Source: an uncultured Amaricoccus sp.
GTDB lineage: Bacteria > Pseudomonadota > Alphaproteobacteria > Rhodobacterales > Rhodobacteraceae
NCBI RefSeq assembly: GCF_937891315.1
Contig: NZ_CALAGI010000141.1
Coordinates: forward strand, 16,907 to 80,906
Reading direction: 5' to 3'
DNA: 64,000 nt
How positions within the stretch are numbered: position 1 is the first letter of the stretch; every line of letters begins with the position of its first letter. Shown one piece after another: positions 7,877 through 15,547 of the stretch. The position numbers were made by a program, and so were the translations under genes. A model generated the notes under the pieces. It saw nothing but the letters and a program-made list of their open reading frames with translations, did no database searches and was not told where the DNA came from.

Positions 7877-9592
7877 ATGCGGAGAGAGTTGAACGGACCG
7901 GCGGCCGGCCTTGGCGGCATGAAGCACCTGTTTGTCAGCGTCGGCGTCTTCAGTTTTTTCGTGAACGTGTTGATGCTGACCGGCTCGCTCTACATGCTTC
8001 AGATTTACGACCGCGTGCTGCCGAGCCGGTCCGAGGAGACCCTGCTCGCCCTGACGCTGCTCGTCGCGGCGCTCTATGCCTTGATGGGCATCCTTGACTA
8101 TGCCCGCACCCGGATCGCCGCGCGCATCGGCGCTACCATGCAGGCGCGGCTCGATGCCCGCGTGTTCAACGCGACGCTTCGCCGTTCGATCCTGTCGAGC
8201 GAACGCTCCAAGCCCGCCTCGGGGCTGAAGGATCTCGAGTCGGTGCAGAAGCTGATGGGCTCGCCTGTGCTCTTCGCCGTCTTCGACATGCCCTGGGCGC
8301 CGGTCTATATCTTCGCGATCTTCACCTTCCATCCATGGCTCGGCTATCTCTCGATCGGGGGCGGGCTGATCCTCGTCGCCGTCACCATCCTGAACCAGAT
8401 CCTGACGCGCCGGCCCGAGATCGAGGCGAATATCGCCACGATGCAGGGCGACGCCTTCGCCGAGACGATCCGCCAGCAGGGCGAGATGATCCAGGCGCTC
8501 GGCATGCGCGGCGCGGTGGTCGCGCGCTGGCAGAAGCTGCGCGGCCATGCCCTGCGCTCGCAACTGCTCTCCGGCGATCGCGTCAGCCAGTTCGCGACGA
8601 TTTCCAAGACCTTCCGGTTCTTCCTGCAGTCGGCGGTACTCGGCCTCGGCGCCTATCTGGTGATTCATGGCCAGATGAGCGCGGGTGCGATGATCGCGGG
8701 CTCGATCCTGCTCGGCCGCGCCCTCGCGCCGATCGAGCAGGCGATCGGTGGCTGGCCGTTGGTTCTGCGCGCGCGCCAGGGCTGGGCCTCGCTCACCAAG
8801 CTCTTGGAGAGCACGCCGGAACTGCCGGATCGGACCGCCCTGCCCCGGCCCCGCGCGCTGTTCGAGGTGAACCAGATCACCGTCTTCCCGCCGGAGCAGC
8901 AGAAGGCGAGCCTCCGGATGCTCGATTTCACCCTGCAGCCCGGCCAGGCGCTTGGCGTCATCGGCGCGTCGGCCTCGGGCAAATCGACGCTGGCGCGGGT
9001 GCTGACCGGCATCTGGCGCCCGGCCTCGGGTTCGGTGCGGCTCGACGGCGCGGCCCTCGAGCATTACGATCCGGACGTGCTCGGCGGCTATATCGGCTAT
9101 CTGCCGCAGGACGTGGTCCTGTTCGACGGCACCGTCGCCGAGAATATCGGCAGGCTGCGCGAGCGACCGGACCCGGCCGCCGTGGTCGCGGCCGCCAAGA
9201 AGGCGGGCGCGCATGAGATGATCCTCGGCCTGCCGCAGGGATACGACACGCCGGTCTTCGCCGGTGGTGCGCGCCTCTCGGGCGGGCAGAAGCAGCGGAT
9301 CGGGCTGGCGCGGGCCTTCTATGGCGACCCGGTGGTGATGGTGCTCGACGAGCCGAATTCCAATCTCGACTCGGCCGGCCAGGACGCGCTGAACCTCGCG
9401 ATCCGCCAGGCCAAGTCGGAGGGCAAGGCGGTCGTCATCATGGCGCACCGGCCGGCCGGCATCGCCGAATGCGACGTGATCCTGATCGTCGACGGCGGGG
9501 TCGCCAAGGCCTATGGTCCGCGCGACGAGGTCCTGAAGGCGCATGTGCGAAACTATGCCCAGGTCGCGGGACGGGTGGCGGAGGGACAATGA
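7877..9592 (+). CDS. Type I secretion system permease/ATPase (PrtD family)
   Basis: 571 residues, an inner-membrane exporter with an N-terminal transmembrane domain fused to an ATPase. The opening (VGVFSFFVNVLMLTGSLYMLQIYDRVLPSRSEETL) is diagnostic of PrtD/HasD-type exporters, which lack the C39 peptidase of bacteriocin exporters. The ATPase has Walker A GASASGKST (~361-369), signature LSGGQKQRIGLARAF (~466) and Walker B VMVLDEPNSNLD (~487). The start is supported by GGAGG about ten bases upstream. The preceding 250-bp spacer holds no gene; it contains an AT-rich TTAACGTTTTTAAT stretch that may include the promoter. The stop overlaps the start of the adaptor gene. The exported protein is not adjacent. 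Confidence 0.92.
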   Translation: MRRELNGPAAGLGGMKHLFVSVGVFSFFVNVLMLTGSLYMLQIYDRVLPSRSEETLLALTLLVAALYALMGILDYARTRIAARIGATMQARLDARVFNATLRRSILSSERSKPASGLKDLESVQKLMGSPVLFAVFDMPWAPVYIFAIFTFHPWLGYLSIGGGLILVAVTILNQILTRRPEIEANIATMQGDAFAETIRQQGEMIQALGMRGAVVARWQKLRGHALRSQLLSGDRVSQFATISKTFRFFLQSAVLGLGAYLVIHGQMSAGAMIAGSILLGRALAPIEQAIGGWPLVLRARQGWASLTKLLESTPELPDRTALPRPRALFEVNQITVFPPEQQKASLRMLDFTLQPGQALGVIGASASGKSTLARVLTGIWRPASGSVRLDGAALEHYDPDVLGGYIGYLPQDVVLFDGTVAENIGRLRERPDPAAVVAAAKKAGAHEMILGLPQGYDTPVFAGGARLSGGQKQRIGLARAFYGDPVVMVLDEPNSNLDSAGQDALNLAIRQAKSEGKAVVIMAHRPAGIAECDVILIVDGGVAKAYGPRDEVLKAHVRNYAQVAGRVAEGQ

Positions 9593-10896
9593 TGAGCGAC
9601 GAATCCACGCATCGCTGGTTTGTCAATCGCTTCATGCTGGGCGGCTATCTGGCGGTTTTCGTGCTGGTGTTCGGGCTCGGCGCCTGGGCGGCGATGGCAC
9701 GGATTTCCGGCGCGGTGATCGTGCCGGGCACGCTGGAGGTCGAGGGCAACAGGCAGGTGGTCCAGCATCCGACCGGCGGCGTCATCGAGGTGATCAATGT
9801 GCGCAACGGCGCGTCGGTAAACGCCGGCGACGTGCTGGTGCGCCTCGAGGGCGACGAGATCGTGTCCGAACTCGGCATCGTCGAGGGTCAGTGGTTCGAG
9901 ATCCTCGCCCGCAAGGGGCGCCTCTCGGCCGAGCGCGATGGATTGACCGAGATCACCTTCGACCCCGAGCTGACTTCGCGGGCGAGCACGCCGAATATCG
10001 CGACGCTGATGAAGGCGCAGGAGCAGCAGTTCAAGGCCCGCCAGAAGCTGCAGGGCGAGGAGGCGGGCCAGCTGAGGGAGCGCCAGACCCAGATCGAGCG
10101 TCAGATCGAGGGACTGGACGCCGTGCAGGCCGCCACCCAGAAGCAGATCACCCTCATCACGCGCGAGATCGACGGCCAGGAATCGCTGCTCGCCAAGGGC
10201 CTGACCGAGATCACGCGGGTTCTGACCCCGCGCCGCGCCCTCGCGGAACTCGAAGGCACCAGCGGTCAGGTCGAGGCGACGATCGCCGAGAACAAGGGCA
10301 AGATCGCCGAGATCGAGATCAATCTCGTCCAACTCGATTCCAAGACCCGCGAGGACGCGATCTCGGAGCTGCGGGATCTCGAATTTCGCGAGATCGAGCT
10401 GCGCGAGCGGCGCGACAACCTGCGCCAGCAGGTGGAGAAGCTTGATCTGCGGGCGCCGGTGGCCGGCGTGATCTACGGTAATACCGCCGACACGCTGCGC
10501 GGCGTGATCCGGGCGGCGGAACCGGTGATGTACATCGTCCCGAAGGACGCGCCCCTGATCGTGCGCGGCCATGTGATGCCGATCAATATCGACCAGATCC
10601 ATATCGGCCAGCAGGCGACGATGCGCTTCTCGGCCTTCGACGCGCGGACCACGCCCGAGGTGACGGGGCATGTGAAGACGCTGTCGGCGGATACGATGGA
10701 AGACCGAAACAATGGCTCGCGCTACTATCTCGTCGATATCGAGCTCGACGCGGCGAGTCAGGAGAAGCTGATCCACCGGCCGCTGGTACCCGGCATGCCG
10801 GTCGAGGCGTTCATCGGCACCGACGAGCGCAGCCCGCTCAGCTATTTCGTGAAGCCCTTCACCGACTATTTCTCCCGCGCCCTGCAGGAGGGATAG
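9589..10896 (+). CDS. Type I secretion periplasmic adaptor, HlyD/PrtE family
   Basis: 435 residues. It bridges the inner-membrane exporter and an outer-membrane TolC-like channel. After a short cytoplasmic N-terminus there is one transmembrane helix (LGGYLAVFVLVFGLGAWAAMA, residues ~16-37). Next comes the biotinyl-lipoyl-like half-motif (GTLEVEGNRQVVQHPTGGVI), then a long charged coiled-coil region (~110-290) rich in Glu/Arg/Gln, and a beta-barrel with VPGMPVEAFI near the end. The ATG overlaps the TGA of the ATPase gene (ATGATGA arrangement), so translation is coupled; a second ATG follows immediately. No TolC gene is in the window, so the outer-membrane partner must be elsewhere. Confidence 0.92.
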   Translation: MMSDESTHRWFVNRFMLGGYLAVFVLVFGLGAWAAMARISGAVIVPGTLEVEGNRQVVQHPTGGVIEVINVRNGASVNAGDVLVRLEGDEIVSELGIVEGQWFEILARKGRLSAERDGLTEITFDPELTSRASTPNIATLMKAQEQQFKARQKLQGEEAGQLRERQTQIERQIEGLDAVQAATQKQITLITREIDGQESLLAKGLTEITRVLTPRRALAELEGTSGQVEATIAENKGKIAEIEINLVQLDSKTREDAISELRDLEFREIELRERRDNLRQQVEKLDLRAPVAGVIYGNTADTLRGVIRAAEPVMYIVPKDAPLIVRGHVMPINIDQIHIGQQATMRFSAFDARTTPEVTGHVKTLSADTMEDRNNGSRYYLVDIELDAASQEKLIHRPLVPGMPVEAFIGTDERSPLSYFVKPFTDYFSRALQEG

Positions 10897-10905
10897 ACCC
10901 CGGGG

Positions 10906-12024
10906 TTACGCGTGCCGCGTCGCCCGTTCGGCCTCGTCGAGCGCGGCGGGCAGCGCCTGGGCGACGATGGCGAGTTCGGCCGGGCGGCCGACGCTGATCC
11001 GCACGCAGCGGTCCTGCGGCGCGACGAAGGGCATGCGGATGAAGACGCCGCGGGCGATCATGCCGGCGAGCACCCGCCGCGCGAAGGCGCCGTCGCGACC
11101 GCAGTCGATGGTCACGAAATTGGTCGCCGAGGGCAGAGCGCGAAGGCCGCGGGCTGCGGCGATCTCGCCGAGCCGCGCGCGCCCCTCGGCCACCCGCGCC
11201 ACCACTTCGGCGAGCCAGCGGCGGTCCGACAGCGCGGCGAGGGCGCCGGCCTGGGCCATCACGCCGAGGCCGAAATGATTGCGCACCCGGTCGAAGGCGG
11301 CGATCAGATCGGCGTGGCCGATGGCATAGCCGATCCGCGCGCCGGCGAGCCCATGCGCCTTGGAGAAGGTGCGCATGCGGATCACCCGCGGTTCCGAGAC
11401 GTCGATCGGCGGGATCGCCTCGGGCGGGGCGAAATCGGCATAGGCCTCGTCGAGGCAGAGCACCGCGTCCTCGGGCAGGGCCGCGATCAGCGCGGAGATC
11501 ATCCCGGCGGAATGCCAGCCGCCCATCGGATTGTCGGGATTGGCGAGATAGACCAGCGGCGCGCCGCTCTCGCGCGCGGCCGTGGCCAGTGCCAGCGGAT
11601 CGGTCGCGTCGCCGTTGTAGGGCACGGCGCGGAGCACCCCGCCATAGCCGGTGACGTGATAATTGAAGGTGGGATAGGTGCCGAGCGAGGTGACGACCGG
11701 CGTGCCCGGCGTCACCAGCATGCGGACGAGATAGCCGAGCAGGCCGTCGATCCCCTCCCCCAGCATGATGTTCTCAGGGCCGACGCCGTGATGCGCGGCG
11801 ACGGCGGCGCGGAGGTCATGCGCCTCCGGATCGCCGTAGCGCCAGGCGACCGCGGCGGCCTCGGCCATCGCGGCGATCGCCTTGGGCGAAGGACCGAAGA
11901 CGCTCTCGTTGGCGCCGAGCCGGGCGCGGAACGGCACGCCGCGCGCCCGCTCGCCGGTCTCGGGACCGACGAAGGGCACGGTCGCGGGCAGGCTCGCCAC
12001 CAGCGGCGTCAGCCGGGGCGCCAT
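10906..12024 (-). CDS. hisC: Pyridoxal-phosphate aminotransferase, histidinol-phosphate aminotransferase-like
   Basis: 372 residues of the class I/II aminotransferase fold. Visible HisC-like features are 'RLGANESVFGPSPKAIAAM' at the N-terminus, the LANPDNPMGG segment, LCLDEAYADF (PLP-binding Asp and Tyr) and the Schiff-base lysine in TFSKAHGLAGARIGYAIG. HisC converts imidazole-acetol phosphate and glutamate to histidinol phosphate. Related paralogues act on aromatic amino acids, and sequence alone does not separate them here. The frame stays open upstream through valS, but that part is a shadow; the ATG at 12024 lies two bases after the valS stop and fits the family N-terminus. It is probably co-transcribed with valS. 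Confidence 0.8.
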   Translation of the reverse strand: MAPRLTPLVASLPATVPFVGPETGERARGVPFRARLGANESVFGPSPKAIAAMAEAAAVAWRYGDPEAHDLRAAVAAHHGVGPENIMLGEGIDGLLGYLVRMLVTPGTPVVTSLGTYPTFNYHVTGYGGVLRAVPYNGDATDPLALATAARESGAPLVYLANPDNPMGGWHSAGMISALIAALPEDAVLCLDEAYADFAPPEAIPPIDVSEPRVIRMRTFSKAHGLAGARIGYAIGHADLIAAFDRVRNHFGLGVMAQAGALAALSDRRWLAEVVARVAEGRARLGEIAAARGLRALPSATNFVTIDCGRDGAFARRVLAGMIARGVFIRMPFVAPQDRCVRISVGRPAELAIVAQALPAALDEAERATRHA

Positions 12025-12026
12025 GG

Positions 12027-14924
12027 TCAGAGCGACGCCAGACGCGCCTGGGCGGCGCGCAGGATGCCCAGTTCCTCCTCGGCGGCGCCGAGGCGCGCGC
12101 GGTTCTCGTCCACCACGTCCTCCGGCGCCTTGGCGACGAAGGCGGGATTGCCGAGCTTGGCCTTGAGACCGGCCGCCTCCTTGGCGAGCTTGTCCGCCGC
12201 CTTGCCAAGCCGCTCGCGCTCGGCGGCGATGTCGATCACATCGGCCAGCGGCAGGCAGAAGGTCGCGCCGCGCACGGTCAGCGTGACGGCGCCCTTCGGC
12301 GCCTCGGCCGCCGTCTCGAACCGCTCGATCCGCGCCAGCCGGGCGACGAGCGCGCGATCGCGCTCCAGCGCCGCGGCCTGATCGGGCCCGAGATCGAGCT
12401 GGATCAACGGCACCTTGGCGCCGGCGGGAACATGCATCTGGGCGCGGACCGAGCGGATTTCCTCGATCAGCGCCACGATCCAGCCCATTTCGGCGTCGGC
12501 CGCGGCATCGACCAATTCGGCGCCGTAGCTCGGCCAGTCGGTATGGACGAGCAGCTTCGGCCGCGCCGCGATCTGGCCCCAGAGCGCCTCGGTGATGAAG
12601 GGCATCAGCGGGTGGAGCAGGATCAGGCACTGGTCGAGCACCCAGGCCATCGTGGCGCGCGTCTCCTCCGCCGCCGCCGCGTCCTGAAACAGCGGTTTGG
12701 CCAGCTCGACATACCAGTCGCAGACATTGCCCCAGACATGGGCATAGAGCACGTTCGCCGCGTCGTTGAAGCGATAGGCGTCCAGCGCCGCGTCCAGCGT
12801 CTCGCGCACCCGGCCGGTCTCGCCGACGATCCATTTGTTCGCGGTCAGGGTGACGGAGGCCGGATCGAAGCCCGCGACCGGCCGGCAGTCGTTCATCTCG
12901 GCGAAGCGCGCGGCGTTCCAGAGCTTGGTGCCGAAGTTGCGATAGCCGGCGATCCGGTCGCGGCTGAGCTTCAGGTCGCGCCCCATCGCCGCCATCGCGG
13001 TCAGGGTGAAGCGCACCGCGTCGGCGCCGAACTCGTCGATCAGTTCGATCGGGTCGAGGACGTTGCCGAGCGATTTCGACATCTTCTTGCCCTTCTCGTC
13101 GCGGACGAGGGCATGGATATAGACGTCCTTGAACGGCACCTTTCCGGTTAGTTCGAGCTGCATCATCATCATCCGGGCGACCCAGAAGAAGATGATATCG
13201 AAGCCGGTGACGAGGACGGAGGTCGGGAAATACTTCGCGAGTTCGGGTGTGTTTTCGGGCCAACCCATGGTGCCGATCGGCCAGATGCCGGAGGAGAACC
13301 ACGTGTCGAGGACGTCGGGGTCGCGATCTAGCTCCGTCCATCCGAGCGTGCCGTCGCTATCAACCCCATATGCCGCGGGGGGCACATGTTCCCTCAGCGC
13401 ACCCTCTTCCCTAGAGAAGCTGATCGGGATGCTCGCACCATAGAACTCTTGTGCTTTTTTAAGAACTTCCTGCTCAGTGGAAGCGCAGAAGGCCCGCACC
13501 GCCCCGGGCACAACTTTCCCCTCACTGTCGATTTCTGGCCCGTACCAAACCGGGATCTGATGCCCCCACCACAATTGCCGGGAGATGCACCAAGGCTCGA
13601 TATTCTCCATCCAGTGGAAGAACGTCTTCTCGTCGCGCTCCGGCAGGATACGCGTCTTGTCGGAGCGGACCGCGTCCATCGCCTTCTCAGCCAACTCTTC
13701 GGTCTTCACGAACCACTGGTCGGTCAGGAGCGGCTCGATCGCGACCTTGGAGCGGTCGCCGTGCGGGACCATGTGCGGCTCCGCGTCGATCCCGTCGAGC
13801 CAGCCTTCATCGTGGGCGAGCGTGACGATCGCGTCCCGCGCCTCGTAACGGTCCATTCCGTCGAGACCGGCCAGCGCGTCGGACCCATCGATCCCGTCCC
13901 AGAAATCCGCATTGTCCTTCAACGCGATCTGGGCGCGCGTTCCCATCACGTTGATGACCCGCAGACCCGCGCGTTTGCCGACCTCCCAGTCGTTGAAATC
14001 ATGCGCCGGGGTGATTTTCACCGCGCCGGTGCCCTTGGTCGGGTCGGCATAGGCGTCGGCGACGATCGGGATCGAGCGGCCGACCAGCGGCAGGCGGACC
14101 GATCTGCCGATCAGATGGGTGTAACGCGGATCGTCCGGGTTCACCGCGACGCCGGTATCGCCCAGCATCGTCTCCGGTCGCGTGGTTGCGACAACCAGAT
14201 AGTCGCGCGTCTCGTAGGCCGTGGGCTTGCCCTCGGCGTCGAATTCGATGGGATGCTCGTAGGTCGCGCCGTTCTCCAGCGGATAGCGCAGGCGCCAGAG
14301 GCTGCCTTTCTCCTCGACCTGCTCGACCTCGAGGTCAGAGATCGCCGTCTCGAAATGCGGATCCCAGTTCACCAGCCGCTTGCCGCGATAGATCAGGCCC
14401 TTGTCGTACAGCGAGACGAAGGCTTTCAGCACCGCGTCGTGGAAGTTACCTTCCTCGCCCGCCGGCGCGCCCGGCGCTCCCGACATGGTGAAGGCGTTGC
14501 GCGACAGGTCGAAACTGTCGCCGAGCCGACGGCACTGATCGAGGATGGTGCCGCCCGACTTGCCCTTCCATTCCCAGACCTTGGCGACGAAGGCCTCGCG
14601 CCCCATGTCGCGCCGGCCGATATTGCCGGCGGCGGCGAGCTGGCGCTCGACCACCATCTGGGTGGCGATGCCGGCATGGTCGAGGCCGGGTTGCCACAGC
14701 ACGTCGTCGCCCCGCATCCGGTGCCAGCGGGCGAGGATGTCCATCAGCGTGTGGTTGAAGGCATGGCCCATATGCAGGCTGCCGGTGACGTTCGGCGGCG
14801 GCAGCAGGATGCAGAACGGCTTGGCGTCCGGTCCGGCATTGGTCCCGGCGGCGAAGGCGTTCTTCGCGTCCCAGAGGTCGGCGATCTCGGCCTCGGCGCG
14901 CGCCGCGTCGAATGTCTTTTCCAT
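12027..14924 (-). CDS. valS: Valyl-tRNA synthetase
   Basis: 965 residues, a class I aminoacyl-tRNA synthetase charging tRNA-Val. The HIGH-type motif is HMGH within PPPNVTGSLHMGHAFN (~45-60), and KMSKS lies at ~614-618 (DEKGKKMSKSLGNVLDP). The connective editing domain carries TTRPETMLGDTGVAVNP. The C-terminus ends in a Lys/Glu/Ala-rich coiled coil (ADKLAKEAAGLKAKLG) characteristic of ValS. Length and domain order are normal. The region 13,380-13,560 uses a softer codon mix than its surroundings but the frame is intact. The gene lies two bases upstream of the HisC-like gene. Confidence 0.97.
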   Translation of the reverse strand: MEKTFDAARAEAEIADLWDAKNAFAAGTNAGPDAKPFCILLPPPNVTGSLHMGHAFNHTLMDILARWHRMRGDDVLWQPGLDHAGIATQMVVERQLAAAGNIGRRDMGREAFVAKVWEWKGKSGGTILDQCRRLGDSFDLSRNAFTMSGAPGAPAGEEGNFHDAVLKAFVSLYDKGLIYRGKRLVNWDPHFETAISDLEVEQVEEKGSLWRLRYPLENGATYEHPIEFDAEGKPTAYETRDYLVVATTRPETMLGDTGVAVNPDDPRYTHLIGRSVRLPLVGRSIPIVADAYADPTKGTGAVKITPAHDFNDWEVGKRAGLRVINVMGTRAQIALKDNADFWDGIDGSDALAGLDGMDRYEARDAIVTLAHDEGWLDGIDAEPHMVPHGDRSKVAIEPLLTDQWFVKTEELAEKAMDAVRSDKTRILPERDEKTFFHWMENIEPWCISRQLWWGHQIPVWYGPEIDSEGKVVPGAVRAFCASTEQEVLKKAQEFYGASIPISFSREEGALREHVPPAAYGVDSDGTLGWTELDRDPDVLDTWFSSGIWPIGTMGWPENTPELAKYFPTSVLVTGFDIIFFWVARMMMMQLELTGKVPFKDVYIHALVRDEKGKKMSKSLGNVLDPIELIDEFGADAVRFTLTAMAAMGRDLKLSRDRIAGYRNFGTKLWNAARFAEMNDCRPVAGFDPASVTLTANKWIVGETGRVRETLDAALDAYRFNDAANVLYAHVWGNVCDWYVELAKPLFQDAAAAEETRATMAWVLDQCLILLHPLMPFITEALWGQIAARPKLLVHTDWPSYGAELVDAAADAEMGWIVALIEEIRSVRAQMHVPAGAKVPLIQLDLGPDQAAALERDRALVARLARIERFETAAEAPKGAVTLTVRGATFCLPLADVIDIAAERERLGKAADKLAKEAAGLKAKLGNPAFVAKAPEDVVDENRARLGAAEEELGILRAAQARLASL

Positions 14925-15010
14925 CTGTCAGGCGCCCCGCGAGAAACTGAGGTCCGTGTCATAGCGCCGCGACCCGCGAAGGAAAAGTGCCCCCGTGTCC
15001 CGGTCGAGGC

Positions 15011-15547
15011 TCAGTCGAGCGCGGCGCGCGCCGCGACGGCGCGGGCGGCGTGGGTGATCTCCTCGACCGCCGTCCCGGCGAAGGATCGCATGACCATGAC
15101 GTCATAGCCTTCGGGCCGCGCGATCACCAAAGCCATCACATGGCCGAGCAGGGTGCGCGCCACCCGCCACGGCGCGAAGGTCGCGGGATCGAGTTCGACG
15201 GGCACCAGCCGCGCGAGCACATCGCCCGCCGCCGCGCCGGTCACCCGCAGCCCGGCCCAGCCATCGCCCTGATCGGTGACCGCGGCGCGGCCGGCGAGGT
15301 CGGGCGCGGGCGCCCCGATCAGGAACCACAGCCCGAGGCCCGCCCAGACCAGCCGGCCGCCACCGATATCGGTCGCGGTCCCGGTTTCGAGCGGCGTGCC
15401 GAGGGCGGCGGCGACCTCGGCCTCGCGGCCGCGAAATGGCGCGATCGAGACCATCGGCGCAGAGGGCAGCGGCGCGAGGATCACGCCGCCGATCTCGACC
15501 GGAAGGCCGAGCCCGTCCATCGGTCCGAGCGGCGCGAGATCAGCCAC
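15011..15547 (-). CDS. soxG: Sarcosine oxidase gamma subunit
   Basis: 178 residues from a GTG start that overlaps the last eight bases of soxA. Heterotetrameric sarcosine oxidase demethylates sarcosine to glycine, passing the one-carbon unit to tetrahydrofolate and electrons to oxygen with H2O2 formed. The gamma subunit is a small GcvT-like fold that packs on alpha. Recognisable pieces are VSIAPFRGREAEVAAALG, WLIGAP-like GLWFLIGAP, and the C-terminal FAPWRVARTLLGHVMALVIARPEGYDVMVMRSFAG. The longer upstream extension in this frame is soxA read out of phase. It is the last gene of soxBDAG. Confidence 0.88.
   Translation of the reverse strand: MADLAPLGPMDGLGLPVEIGGVILAPLPSAPMVSIAPFRGREAEVAAALGTPLETGTATDIGGGRLVWAGLGLWFLIGAPAPDLAGRAAVTDQGDGWAGLRVTGAAAGDVLARLVPVELDPATFAPWRVARTLLGHVMALVIARPEGYDVMVMRSFAGTAVEEITHAARAVAARAALD

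Noticed and set aside
5396..9589. 1397-codon open frame on the minus strand antisense to the ABC ATPase and type I secretion genes
   Set aside because: Arg/His/Asp-rich composition with no domains; it is the mirror of high-GC third-position bias in two well-supported plus-strand genes.
12025..13341. Extension of the HisC-like frame upstream to 811 residues
   Set aside because: The extra ~440 residues are valS read in a second frame; the aminotransferase N-terminus is clear at 12024.
13380..13560. Apparent frameshift or foreign insert in valS because of lower GC
   Set aside because: The frame continues through with valyl-tRNA synthetase-like sequence; only the codon mix changes slightly.
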